This document shows, piece by piece, positions 55,995-63,963 of a stretch of 64,000 nt of DNA. The position numbers and the translations under genes were made by a program. The first letter of the stretch is position 1, and every line of letters begins with the position of its first letter. The stretch comes from an uncultured Aquimarina sp. (lineage in GTDB: Bacteria > Bacteroidota > Bacteroidia > Flavobacteriales > Flavobacteriaceae). Under the pieces are notes generated by a model. That model ran no database searches, was not told where the DNA came from, and was given only the letters and a program-made list of their open reading frames with translations. The stretch spans positions 372,001 through 436,000 of the forward strand of contig CANMKK010000001.1 in the NCBI GenBank assembly GCA_947498455.1, given 5' to 3'.

Positions 55995-57770
55995 ATGAAG
56001 GAATTTCAAAATAAAAATACTTCTAAAAGAGGAAAAAAATCAAAAGTGACCATTGGCAAAGCTTTTAAAACCATTATTTGGCCCAAACGTAATTTGGTTT
56101 TTATTGGATTGATATTAATTATTCTAAATAGATTAGCCGGACTTGTATTACCCTGGAAAAGTAAAACATTACTTGATGATGTAGTACCTAGTAAAGATAC
56201 TAATCAATTATATGAGCTATTAATCATTGTTGGAACAGCTATATTGATTCAAGCGACTACCTCCTTTTTGTTAACAAGGATATTGAGTGTTCAGGCACAG
56301 TTTTTAATTTCTGAACTTAGAGCTCAGGTACAAAAAAAAGTATTATCCCTACCAATAAGCTTTTTTGACAATACGAAATCCGGCTCATTGGTATCTCGAA
56401 TCATGAGTGATGTAGAAGGTGTTAGAAATTTAATAGGTACTGGATTAGTTCAAATGATTGGAGGTATTTTTACTGCAATCGTATCCGTTGTATTATTAAT
56501 CGACATTAATCTATGGATGACACTCTTCGTACTTGCACCCGTAGGTCTTTTTGGTTTTGTTGCATTAAAGGCTTTTAAATATATCCGTCCCATTTTTAGA
56601 GTTAGAGGAAAAATTAATGCCGAAGTAAAAGGTAGACTTACCGAAACATTAGCCGGTGTACGCGTGATTAAAGGTTTCAATGCAGAAGAACAAGAGAATA
56701 AAATTTTTGAAAAAGGAGTCGATAAATTATTCCAAAACGTAAAAAAGAGTTTAACCGCTACAGCTTTAATGACAAGTTCTTCTACCTTTTTATTAGCCGG
56801 AATAGCCTCTACCGGAATCATGGGAATTGGAGGATATTATATGATGGAAGGGAGTTTAACAACTGGTCAGTTTTTATCATTTACCATGTATCTTGCTTTT
56901 ATGATAGCCCCAATTGTGCAAATGAGTAATATTGGTAGTCAATTAACAGAAGCTCTTGCCGGTCTGGATCGTACTGAAGAATTAATGAATATGGATCCAG
57001 AGGAGGATCCAGAAAACAGAACTGTTCAACTAGGACATATTAATGGAGATATCGTTTTTGATAATGTCTCTTTTTCCTATGAAGAAGATAAAGAGGTATT
57101 ACACGGTATCAATTTTAAAGCTCCATCAGGCACAGTAACAGCCTTAGTGGGAAGCTCTGGCTCCGGTAAATCTACAATAGCCGGATTGGCGGCTACATTT
57201 CTTAATCCAAAATCAGGTAACATTACCATTGATGGACAAGACATTTCTAAAGTTAATCTTAGTAGCTATAGACGAAATCTTGGAGTTGTATTACAAGATG
57301 AATTTTTATTTGAAGGGACCATAAAAGAAAATATTCTTTTTCCAAGACCTAATGCTACAAACGATCAATTAATAAGAGCGGTTAAAGCTGCATATGTACA
57401 TGAATTTACAGATCGATTTGATAATGGGTTAGACACTTTAATCGGTGAAAGAGGTGTAAAGTTATCTGGTGGGCAACGACAACGTATTGCTATCGCGAGA
57501 GCTATTCTGGCGGATCCTAAAATTATTATTTTGGATGAAGCCACTTCTAATTTGGATACGGAAAGCGAAGCTTTAATTCAGAAAAGTCTTGCAGAATTAA
57601 TGAAAGGTCGTACTACTTTTGTCATAGCACATAGACTAAGTACCATTAAAAAAGCAGATCAAATTCTTGTTATCGAATCCGGAAATATTGCCGAACGTGG
57701 TACTCACGATGAACTCATTGCTACAAAAGGTAGATATTTTGATCTCTATACCTATCAGGCAAGGATATAA
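55995..57770 (+). CDS. ABC exporter, fused permease and ATPase
   Basis: 591 residues, a half-transporter of the MsbA/multidrug type. Six membrane helices lie between about 35 and 330; the ATPase has Walker A GSSGSGKST, signature LSGGQRQR, Walker B IIILDEATSNLD and H-loop IAHRL. No C39 domain. It would form a homodimer exporting lipids or drugs. Its gene starts three bases after the beta-lactamase gene and is followed by a terminator, so a resistance or envelope role is plausible. It converges with the Cys-peptide genes and is not obviously part of that system. Confidence 0.9.
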   Translation: MKEFQNKNTSKRGKKSKVTIGKAFKTIIWPKRNLVFIGLILIILNRLAGLVLPWKSKTLLDDVVPSKDTNQLYELLIIVGTAILIQATTSFLLTRILSVQAQFLISELRAQVQKKVLSLPISFFDNTKSGSLVSRIMSDVEGVRNLIGTGLVQMIGGIFTAIVSVVLLIDINLWMTLFVLAPVGLFGFVALKAFKYIRPIFRVRGKINAEVKGRLTETLAGVRVIKGFNAEEQENKIFEKGVDKLFQNVKKSLTATALMTSSSTFLLAGIASTGIMGIGGYYMMEGSLTTGQFLSFTMYLAFMIAPIVQMSNIGSQLTEALAGLDRTEELMNMDPEEDPENRTVQLGHINGDIVFDNVSFSYEEDKEVLHGINFKAPSGTVTALVGSSGSGKSTIAGLAATFLNPKSGNITIDGQDISKVNLSSYRRNLGVVLQDEFLFEGTIKENILFPRPNATNDQLIRAVKAAYVHEFTDRFDNGLDTLIGERGVKLSGGQRQRIAIARAILADPKIIILDEATSNLDTESEALIQKSLAELMKGRTTFVIAHRLSTIKKADQILVIESGNIAERGTHDELIATKGRYFDLYTYQARI

Positions 57771-57787
57771 TCACTAGTAATAAAGAT

Positions 57788-57832
57788 AAATTGCCTCCAT
57801 CGTAAAACAAATATACTATAGAGGCAATTTAA
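57788..57832 (+). terminator. Terminator of the ABC exporter gene
   Basis: AAATTGCCTC and GAGGCAATTT pair across a 23-nt AT-rich loop, 17 bases after the stop. Confidence 0.6.
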
Positions 57833-57854
57833 TGAACAATATCAATTAGCATTT

Positions 57855-57985
57855 AATACGATTTCTCCAATGAAATACATCGATAGCACTACTATCCCTG
57901 AATTTTCTTTTTCACATAAACCAAAAAAATAATTCAATTCAGATTCCGGTAATTTCATATAAGAGTTTGTATTATATAAGTTCTG
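57855..57985 (-). repeat. Dispersed intergenic repeat, copy E (diverged)
   Basis: AATACGATTTCTCCAATGAA followed by CATCGATAGCACTACTATCC and TTTTCTTTTTCACATAAACC parallels the segment at 37262-37390. It overlaps the open frame at 57842-58027, which I do not call. Confidence 0.5.
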
Positions 57986-58027
57986 GTTTTTTCTGTAGAA
58001 AAAACCAGAACAACAAAAATTTGTCAA

Positions 58028-58225
58028 TTATTCAAATTGACTACAATCAAAACCATTACAGTTATAATAATTCTCTAAAATAGGAAATTGCCCCAACCAG
58101 AATTCTTGAGATCTGCTAATTCCGCAACAAAAATCATCCTGAGCTGGAAAACCACCTCCTTTAAGAGTTTTCATTTGTGAACGATTTAAAGACTGAAGTG
58201 AAGTCTTTGGACTATTATTTTTCAT
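58028..58225 (-). CDS. GG-leader Cys-rich peptide precursor, 4-Cys class (copy 3)
   Basis: 65 residues. The leader SLQSLNRSQMKTLKGG ends in a double-glycine cleavage site, leaving a core of about 41 residues that starts GFPAQDDFCCG. It has four cysteines: a CC pair, then C-x4-C near the end (YYNCNGFDCSQ). The pattern FCC .. FWL .. Y-C-x4-C is shared with the peptide at 58363. Core length and even Cys number suggest two disulfides. It is third downstream of the VKOR-DsbA gene on the minus strand. Not recognised as a known bacteriocin; no lanthipeptide or radical-SAM enzyme is near. Confidence 0.82.
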   Translation of the reverse strand: MKNNSPKTSLQSLNRSQMKTLKGGGFPAQDDFCCGISRSQEFWLGQFPILENYYNCNGFDCSQFE

Positions 58226-58362
58226 TTTTATTGTACTTTATTTTAGTATTAATTTTTAATCTATTTCACTCTATCAAGTATAGTACAAATGAAAACTTGT
58301 ACTCTTATGTGAAATAAGACTCGTTAGAATTTCACTTTTCTATAACTACTTATTATAAAAGC

Positions 58363-58557
58363 TTAATCAGCTGACTCGCAACTAACAGTAAGACAATTAT
58401 ATCTTTCAGCTAAAAAAGGATAATCTTCTAACCAAAATGACTGAGGTCGAGGACCACAACAAAAGCCAAAAGGAGAAGGTACTCCACCCCCTTTTAGCGT
58501 TTTCATTTGTGAACGATTTAAAGATTGAAATGAAGTGTTAGAACTATTATTTTTCAT
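58363..58557 (-). CDS. GG-leader Cys-rich peptide precursor, 4-Cys class (copy 2)
   Basis: 64 residues. The leader SFQSLNRSQMKTLKGG is almost identical to its neighbours. The core begins GVPSPFGFCCGPRPQSFWLE and ends ERYNCLTVSCESAD, giving CC, C and C in the same spacing as the other two 4-Cys peptides. Leaders are much more conserved than cores, the usual sign of a processed and diversified peptide family. Upstream lies a motif (58591-58619) shared with other members. Confidence 0.85.
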   Translation of the reverse strand: MKNNSSNTSFQSLNRSQMKTLKGGGVPSPFGFCCGPRPQSFWLEDYPFLAERYNCLTVSCESAD

Positions 58558-58590
58558 TTTATATTTATTTGTTATTCATAAAAAATATCT

Positions 58591-58619
58591 TTTTTTATCT
58601 GTCGATTAGGTAAGATTTT
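58591..58619 (-). promoter_or_regulatory. Conserved TCTTACCTAAT element upstream of the copy-2 peptide
   Basis: On the minus strand: AATCTTACCTAATCGA then AGATAAAAA, 34 bases before the ATG. The same block precedes the peptide at 58676 and, with changes, those at 61662 and 62036. It may be a promoter, operator or leader element. Confidence 0.55.
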
Positions 58620-58675
58620 AAACCTTTTTTACCACTGTAATAAGTTCTTATTACTTATTCTATTAGAATCAGTAT

Positions 58676-58873
58676 TTAGTTAGAGCAATCAACGGGGTCA
58701 CATAAAAGATATAGTAATTCTGATTCAGAATTATTATATTGAGCCAACCAAGACTCTCTATATGCTGAATCACAACAAAAAAGATCTCCATCTGGTAGAG
58801 CACCACCTTTAAGAGTTTTCATTTGTGAACGATTCAAAGACTGTAATGAAAGATTAGAACTATCGTTTTTCAT
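58676..58873 (-). CDS. GG-leader Cys-rich peptide precursor, 4-Cys class (copy 1)
   Basis: 65 residues. Leader SLQSLNRSQMKTLKGG, then a core starting ALPDGDLFCCDSAYRESWLA and ending YLLCDPVDCSN. The four cysteines keep the CC .. C-x4-C plan, although the core sequence differs from copies 2 and 3 and is acidic. It is the first peptide downstream of the VKOR-DsbA gene (about 93 bases), with a palindrome and the TCTTACCTAAT element in the gap. Expected to be exported, cleaved after GG and disulfide-bonded. Confidence 0.85.
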   Translation of the reverse strand: MKNDSSNLSLQSLNRSQMKTLKGGALPDGDLFCCDSAYRESWLAQYNNSESELLYLLCDPVDCSN

Positions 58874-58909
58874 TTTTTCTTTATTTGTTTGTTATTAAAA
58901 TATGTTATC

Positions 58910-58961
58910 TTTTTATCTATCGATTAGGTAAGATTTCGCACCTGCATGTTTGGCCAAACAT
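58910..58961 (-). promoter_or_regulatory. Palindrome plus TCTTACCTAAT element, module 1
   Basis: The 16-nt palindrome ATGTTTGGCCAAACAT (58946-58961) begins five bases after the VKOR-DsbA stop. It is followed on the minus strand by GCAGGTGCGAAATCTTACCT and AATCGATAGATAAAAA. The same arrangement occurs in module 2 (62306-62342). It could be a partial terminator, RNA-processing site or operator before the peptide genes. Confidence 0.6.
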
Positions 58962-58966
58962 TATTT

Positions 58967-60580
58967 TTATACCTCTACTGGTATTGTATTCTCTAACTGT
59001 ATTGGGGTATTCTCATAATATTCCGATAACTCTGGAATTAAGGAAGCTAAATTTTCCAAATTATATTCCTCTGGCAATAAATGTCCATTTATAAAGATTG
59101 TTGGGGTTTTTACTATTTTAGATTCACGGAACCATAAAGATTGTTCTCTTTCTATAGATTGGACTGTATTAAGTAAGCTTCCGATTTTTAACGGATATAA
59201 ATACGTAAACTTTTCTAAATCCATCATTTCATACCAGTCTTGTAACATTTCTAATGCTCTATCAGTAACATTAGAGGTTTCATATATATTTTTAAGCCAA
59301 TAACCTAAAATATACTGACTAGGGGTAATCCTACCATTCTCTTCATTACTTTGTAAAAACCTTATGGACACTTGTATTTTTTCTGGATAGGCCATCAATA
59401 ATTCATCAATAATCTTATGTTGGAGTTTGCAAGGATTACAATATAAATTACTCACCATAATAATTTTAATCGGTGCAATAGAGTTTCCTAAAGCTATTTC
59501 TCCTTGAATAGGTGTAGCTCGTACCATTCTCTGTCCGAGTAATAAATGAAGAAATACAGAAACAGATTGCACCACTCGTTTATATGTAAACTTTTCTGTT
59601 TTAACCCTTATTATAGTCTTCTGAGCCTTCTTTACTAATATAGTAGATCCTAAAATGGTTGTAAATAATGAGATTGAAAAAATAATTTTTATGAATTGTA
59701 CATCTTCAATATACAGACCTCTAATCGATTGGTAAGTAATGATAAGGGCTTGAATTATTAAAATAGCATCAACAATTAAACATAATTGACACCAAGCCTT
59801 AACTTTAAAATATTGATAGTACAATGAAAAAACTACAATAGGAATTAGGATATAACTAATAATTGCTAAAATCGAATAAAATGAAGAAAAATGATTTGAT
59901 AAACCCAGTACTACTATTTGAAAAGAAAAATAAGTAATCGTAAGATCAGAAAACGTAATATTCCCTAAAAAATTGACTTTATTCGAATTTAGCATTGCAT
60001 CGCAGCCAGATTTCTTTCTCTTTACCGAATAACAAAAACTCTTTATTGAATCATATTCTATTCCAACATCTTTTGCTACTAAAAAATAACCTATAGTTAT
60101 TCCTACAGCAGCGGTCAAGGATAATAAACCCATACTCCAACTTATATCAGATATCCCAGCGAAAAACACAATTATACCTATTGATATCAACAAACAGATT
60201 AAAGTATGTTTTGTGAAATTTTCTTCTTTTATGAGCTCCTCATTCGTTTTGTTGTTTACTATTTCTTTTGAATATATTTTTATAACCGTACCACTCCAGT
60301 TTTTTAATTTTTGTTCATTTCTATCCAGATCTTTTTCATTTTTCACAAAAACCAGATCTCCTTCTTTTTTGTCTATATGTAGAACATATGGAAATTCTAA
60401 ATTTCTCAAACTTTCTTTATTAACTTGTCCTATATCGTGACGTATGGAGAGTCGTTCCAGCACATCAGAAATACTAAGTAAGGATGGGAAATTAGCATTA
60501 GAAACCACTAATTCCTCAAAGTAGTTTTTTGAAACATTTAAATTGAGATACTTTAAGTATTTGAAAATAACACTATGCAT
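58967..60580 (-). CDS. C39-like / VKOR / DsbA-like fusion membrane protein, module 1
   Basis: 537 residues from MHSVIFKYLKY; an in-frame start at 60616 is rejected because the paralogue begins here. Residues 1-105 look like a C39-peptidase-like domain (NFPSLLSISDVLERLSI, FPYVLHIDKKEGDLVFVKN) without the catalytic Cys. A membrane region (about 125-320) is a VKOR domain: loop cysteines C183 and C193, active site C264-x2-C267 (AWCQLCL). Residues about 350-525 are a thioredoxin/DsbA-like domain with CNPC (381-384) and cis-Pro block TPTIFINGH. Such VKOR-Trx fusions oxidise thiols in the periplasm using quinone. The adjacent Cys-rich peptides are the likely substrates; the C39-like domain may hold their leaders (inference). 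Confidence 0.86.
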   Translation of the reverse strand: MHSVIFKYLKYLNLNVSKNYFEELVVSNANFPSLLSISDVLERLSIRHDIGQVNKESLRNLEFPYVLHIDKKEGDLVFVKNEKDLDRNEQKLKNWSGTVIKIYSKEIVNNKTNEELIKEENFTKHTLICLLISIGIIVFFAGISDISWSMGLLSLTAAVGITIGYFLVAKDVGIEYDSIKSFCYSVKRKKSGCDAMLNSNKVNFLGNITFSDLTITYFSFQIVVLGLSNHFSSFYSILAIISYILIPIVVFSLYYQYFKVKAWCQLCLIVDAILIIQALIITYQSIRGLYIEDVQFIKIIFSISLFTTILGSTILVKKAQKTIIRVKTEKFTYKRVVQSVSVFLHLLLGQRMVRATPIQGEIALGNSIAPIKIIMVSNLYCNPCKLQHKIIDELLMAYPEKIQVSIRFLQSNEENGRITPSQYILGYWLKNIYETSNVTDRALEMLQDWYEMMDLEKFTYLYPLKIGSLLNTVQSIEREQSLWFRESKIVKTPTIFINGHLLPEEYNLENLASLIPELSEYYENTPIQLENTIPVEV

Positions 60581-60616
60581 ATTTTTTCTTTTGTACGGGT
60601 CAAAAATATAGAACAA

Positions 60617-60971
60617 CAGGTATTATTTCCCCACCCAAAAAGGGTAGTTATCACATATATTTAATTAAATTATGTTAAAATATCATTCATTACTAATAAT
60701 TAGAGATGAATGAGAATAGAAGAATACGTACCGATGATTTTAACCCGCTTTATGCATTAGAAAACCTATTACAACTCACAATTACCTAAAAAAACAATAC
60801 TTTGCTTTATTTTTTTTTAATTTAACCATAGCGGTGCTATGCTAAAACTAAGAAAACACTAGCTTTTATTACATTTGAAAATTTCATTACGAAGTTCCAA
60901 TACATAAAGCGGATTTAATGCAACATATTTTGAAGGCAATAGTCTTTTGAAAAAATCAAAAACACATTTAC
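60617..60971. other. Intergenic region between module 1 and the CHRD-like lipoprotein
   Basis: Divergent promoters for the VKOR-DsbA gene and the lipoprotein must lie here. It is AT-rich; I see no repeat-type promoter, GG-leader ORF or hairpin I can support. Confidence 0.3.
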
Positions 60972-61433
60972 ATGAAAAATTTAATTTTACCTATATTACT
61001 AACTATTACATTTTGTTATTCCTGTAATAATGATGACGATAATGCCAAAACTACCTATAAAGAGTTTTTGTTAGAGGAAGTAAATAATTCTGGAGTCAAA
61101 GGTATTGTACAAGTTATAAAATCCCCATCTGGTAATAGTTTTATATCAATTTCGTTAGAAGGTACTAATTCGGGTAATACATATTCTACTAATATTTATA
61201 ATAACTCTTTATCCGAAGGAGGAGATATTGCTTTTTCATTATCCAATATAAATGGAGAAGACAATAAAACTGTTATATCCTCTACCTCATTAAATTCTAT
61301 GTATTTTCATGATCCTGAACTAGATATTACGTATGATCAGTTACTTAATTTTAATGGACACATAAAAGTTCTCAACAATAAAAGTGATTCAACAATATTA
61401 GCTCAAGGCAATATTGGAGTTAATATTCAGTAA
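60972..61433 (+). CDS. CHRD-like lipoprotein lacking the usual HIH motif
   Basis: 153 residues with lipobox CYSC (C18) and a following NNDDD. The domain VKGIVQVIKSPSGN .. EGGDIAFSLSNINGEDN .. ITYDQLLNFNGHIKVLNN .. AQGNIGVN resembles CHRD-domain lipoproteins of Bacteroidetes, a Cu/Zn-SOD-like barrel. Where relatives have a HIH-type metal pair, this one has NIY (STNIYNNS), so metal binding is doubtful. It stands alone between the two peptide modules on the opposite strand; whether it protects the producer or is unrelated is unknown. Confidence 0.65.
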   Translation: MKNLILPILLTITFCYSCNNDDDNAKTTYKEFLLEEVNNSGVKGIVQVIKSPSGNSFISISLEGTNSGNTYSTNIYNNSLSEGGDIAFSLSNINGEDNKTVISSTSLNSMYFHDPELDITYDQLLNFNGHIKVLNNKSDSTILAQGNIGVNIQ

Positions 61434-61459
61434 AAGTAAATTCTAAAAAACATCAATAT

Positions 61460-61627
61460 AAAAGAGATTGTCTGAAAAGAAAATTTTAGCAAAATTCAGT
61501 TGAATTATTATCTGTTATTTCTATTAAAACTTAAAATATTTTCAATAAACACTTGATTTAAATCTTATTATTGAATCATTCACAACAAAAAAAGAGAGTG
61601 TTTGACTTTTCAGACACTCTCTTTAAC
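61460..61627. terminator. Terminator-like inverted repeats between convergent genes
   Basis: AAAGAGATTGTCTGAAAAG at 61460 repeats the arm seen at 51549. Near 61592-61625, AAAGAGAGTGTTTG and CAGACACTCTCTTT form a strong hairpin with T-rich tail. It lies between the CHRD-like gene (plus) and the 6-Cys peptide (minus) and can terminate both. Confidence 0.65.
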
Positions 61628-61661
61628 TTTTGTACAATTAAGGAATCTTGATCCGTTTGGG

Positions 61662-61868
61662 TTACCCGCAGCTTCCATCGCCAATAGGGCATCGACAACC
61701 CCCAAAAGCTCTGGAACATCCTGCAGTTCTACCTCCATCAATGGAACAACTACCGCAAGTATCTGCTCCTCCTTCCAATTCTAAGGCAGCTACACCTCCT
61801 CCTATTAGGTTCTTCATTTCTGTACGATCTAACGATCGAAAAGATAAACTAGAATTATTTATTTTCAT
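61662..61868 (-). CDS. GG-leader Cys-rich peptide precursor, 6-Cys class (copy 2)
   Basis: 68 residues. Leader SLSFRSLDRTEMKNLIGG, core of about 43 residues starting GVAALELEGGADTCGSCSID and ending CRCPIGDGSCG. Six cysteines follow C-x2-C-x9-C-x6-C-x-C-x6-C-G, the same plan as the neighbour at 62036. The core is Gly-rich and small, consistent with three disulfides. A TCTTACCTAA motif lies upstream (61901-61927). Confidence 0.82.
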   Translation of the reverse strand: MKINNSSLSFRSLDRTEMKNLIGGGVAALELEGGADTCGSCSIDGGRTAGCSRAFGGCRCPIGDGSCG

Positions 61869-61900
61869 TTTTTAACATATTGATTTGCATTACACCTTTT

Positions 61901-61927
61901 TAACATCTAAGTTAGGTAAGACTATTA
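61901..61927 (-). promoter_or_regulatory. TCTTACCTAA element upstream of the 6-Cys copy-2 peptide
   Basis: On the minus strand TAATAGTCTTACCTAACTTA precedes the ATG by about 35 bases, matching the elements at 58591 and 58910 in its core. Confidence 0.45.
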
Positions 61928-62035
61928 ACCCTTTTTAATTATAAGTACTATATACATACCTTACTTTATAAGTAAGGCGAGTTTCTTTCTACTTTATACA
62001 ATGTACTTGGCTTAATAGAAAAAATAGAATTTCAG

Positions 62036-62254
62036 TTAACCACAGCTCTGTGATTGCCATAAACATCTACAATTCCCATTAGTAGATCCTCCACTTTGTC
62101 TATAACACCCATAGTTTCCCGAGCCTCCACTTGGGTTCTTACAACTTCCACAAGAAGTTCCTCCACCCATACCAGGGATACCACCACCATTGATATCTTT
62201 CATTTCAGCACGATTCAGAGATTGAAATGAAAGAGTCGAATTAAAGTTTTTCAT
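62036..62254 (-). CDS. GG-leader Cys-rich peptide precursor, 6-Cys class (copy 1)
   Basis: 72 residues. Leader LSFQSLNRAEMKDINGG, core of about 48 residues starting GIPGMGGGTSCGSCKNPSGG and ending CRCLWQSQSCG. Cysteines follow C-x2-C-x11-C-x11-C-x-C-x6-C-G. It is the first peptide downstream of the module-2 VKOR-DsbA gene (92 bases). Gly, Ser and Asn dominate the loops. No close known bacteriocin comes to mind; a disulfide-knotted peptide is the inference. Confidence 0.85.
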   Translation of the reverse strand: MKNFNSTLSFQSLNRAEMKDINGGGIPGMGGGTSCGSCKNPSGGSGNYGCYRQSGGSTNGNCRCLWQSQSCG

Positions 62255-62305
62255 TTTAAAAATTTGTTTTATAATTTAAAGAAATACCTATTTCAATCAT
62301 TTTAT

Positions 62306-62342
62306 GATTAGGCTAGATTTCACCTTATGTTCGGCCGAACAT
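62306..62342 (-). promoter_or_regulatory. Palindrome plus AATCTAGCCTAAT element, module 2
   Basis: ATGTTCGGCCGAACAT (62327-62342) starts four bases after the VKOR-DsbA stop and is followed on the minus strand by AAGGTGAAATCTAGCCTAAT. The match to module 1 covers both palindrome and downstream block. Confidence 0.6.
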
Positions 62343-62346
62343 TTTT

Positions 62347-63963
62347 TTATGTTTCTTCTAATACAGTGTTATCAAGCTCCATTCGAGTATTTTGAAAACT
62401 CTCTACTAATTCTGGGATTAATGATGCTAAGTTTTCAAGGTCATAATTGCTGGGAAGCAAATGTCCATTAATAAAAAATGTAGGAGTTCTTTCAATTTCT
62501 GATTCATTAGCCCATTCAAAATATTTTTCTTCTATTTTTTTGCTTTCAGCATTTAAATCTTCTTGATCTAATGGGTATTGTTTTTTAAATACTTTCAGAT
62601 CCATAGTCTCAAACCAATCATGCAACATCATCATTGCCATCTCTGTAGCATTGTCCTTTGTATATATATATTTTAACCAATAACTAAGTATGTAGTGACT
62701 AGAAGTAATTTCCCTATCTATATCTTTTCCACTCAATAAAAACCGAATGGAAACCTTAACTTTATCTGGATATGTTCTTAATAAATCATCTATTATTTCA
62801 TGCTGAGTTTTGCAAGGGTTACAATATAAATTACTAACCATTGTAATTTTAACAGGCGCTTTGGCGTTTCCAATTGTTATCTCCTTAGGTATAGGGGTTG
62901 TTTTAACCATCCGTTGTCCAAATAACAAATAACTAAACACCGATACAGATTCTACAACCCGCTTATATTTAAAAAAATGTATTTTATTATCATTCATTTG
63001 TTTTAAATTCCCTTTTATTAATGTGATTGCAGTAAAAAGGATCAAAAAAAGTAAAACAGAAATAAGAACTTCAATGAGTTCCATGTTTGAAGTATTAAAA
63101 TCTTTAAAAAATCGGAAACCTAATACAATGGCCTGCACTCCCAATATAGCATTTACCACAAGGCATAAACGACACCAACTTTTTACTTTGTAATATTGAT
63201 AATATATGGAGAACAATATAATGGGTAAAGTTGCAATACTTAGACTTGTTAAGATTAAATAGGATGATGAAAAATAGGATGAGATACTAATTAGTAGTAT
63301 CTGAAAAGAAAAATATGAAAGTACTAAATCCGAAAATTTAATACTTCCTAAAATTTGCGCGGCATCAGAATTAAGTACCTCTTCACAGCCTGATTTCCCT
63401 TCTTTTTCTGAATGACAAAAATTTTCAATAGAAGCATATTTCACTCCTACCTCTTTAGCTACTAAAAAATATCCTACAATAACACCTATAATAGCGCATA
63501 AAAGTAATATGCTATTGATCCCTATTGAATAGAACGCTCCAGAAATGAACAATAATGTTATTATAGAGCCTAAAAACACCAATGCTACTTTTGTTCTAAA
63601 ATTCTCTTTTTTTAAGGATTCATCATTCATTTTATTCTTAGTCAACTGATTAGGATAAATCTTTAGTATCGTTCCCTTCCAAAACCGTAATTCTTCTTTA
63701 TTTTTATCAAGATCTTTTTTGTTTTTCACAAAAAGTAAATCCCCTTTTCTATTATCGATATGTAATACATATGGAAATTCTAAGTCGGTAAGGCTTTCTT
63801 TATTTATTTTTCCTATATCATGCTGTATTGAAAGTCTTTCTAGTGCATCTGCAACACTTAGAATAGACGGAAAATTGGCATTAGAGATTATCAAATTCTC
63901 TAAATAGCTCTTTGATATATTTATGTTATGATACTTTAGGTATTTAAATATAACTCTATACAT
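62347..63963 (-). CDS. C39-like / VKOR / DsbA-like fusion membrane protein, module 2
   Basis: 538 residues, paralogue of the protein at 58967-60580 with the same plan: Cys-less C39-like domain (1-105; NFPSILSVADALERLSI, FPYVLHIDNRKGDLLFVKN), VKOR domain with C183, C193 and active-site C264-x2-C267 (SWCRLCL), and DsbA-like domain with CNPC (381-384) and RTPTFFINGH. The ATG at 63963 is the natural start. It is predicted to install disulfides in the 6-Cys peptides encoded directly downstream. The copy is diverged enough from module 1 that each may be matched to its own peptide class. Confidence 0.86.
   Translation of the reverse strand: MYRVIFKYLKYHNINISKSYLENLIISNANFPSILSVADALERLSIQHDIGKINKESLTDLEFPYVLHIDNRKGDLLFVKNKKDLDKNKEELRFWKGTILKIYPNQLTKNKMNDESLKKENFRTKVALVFLGSIITLLFISGAFYSIGINSILLLCAIIGVIVGYFLVAKEVGVKYASIENFCHSEKEGKSGCEEVLNSDAAQILGSIKFSDLVLSYFSFQILLISISSYFSSSYLILTSLSIATLPIILFSIYYQYYKVKSWCRLCLVVNAILGVQAIVLGFRFFKDFNTSNMELIEVLISVLLFLILFTAITLIKGNLKQMNDNKIHFFKYKRVVESVSVFSYLLFGQRMVKTTPIPKEITIGNAKAPVKITMVSNLYCNPCKTQHEIIDDLLRTYPDKVKVSIRFLLSGKDIDREITSSHYILSYWLKYIYTKDNATEMAMMMLHDWFETMDLKVFKKQYPLDQEDLNAESKKIEEKYFEWANESEIERTPTFFINGHLLPSNYDLENLASLIPELVESFQNTRMELDNTVLEET

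Noticed and set aside
57842..58027. 61-codon minus frame downstream of the peptide genes
   Set aside because: It overlaps a dispersed-repeat copy and has no leader or Cys pattern.
61602..61875. Plus-strand frames opposite the 6-Cys peptide
   Set aside because: They are the antisense of a gene with a clear conserved leader; composition reflects the Gly/Cys codons of the real gene.
58028..62254. Assignment of the peptides as lanthipeptides, TOMMs or radical-SAM RiPPs
   Set aside because: No LanM/LanB/LanC, YcaO or radical-SAM enzyme is in the region; the associated enzymes are thiol oxidases.
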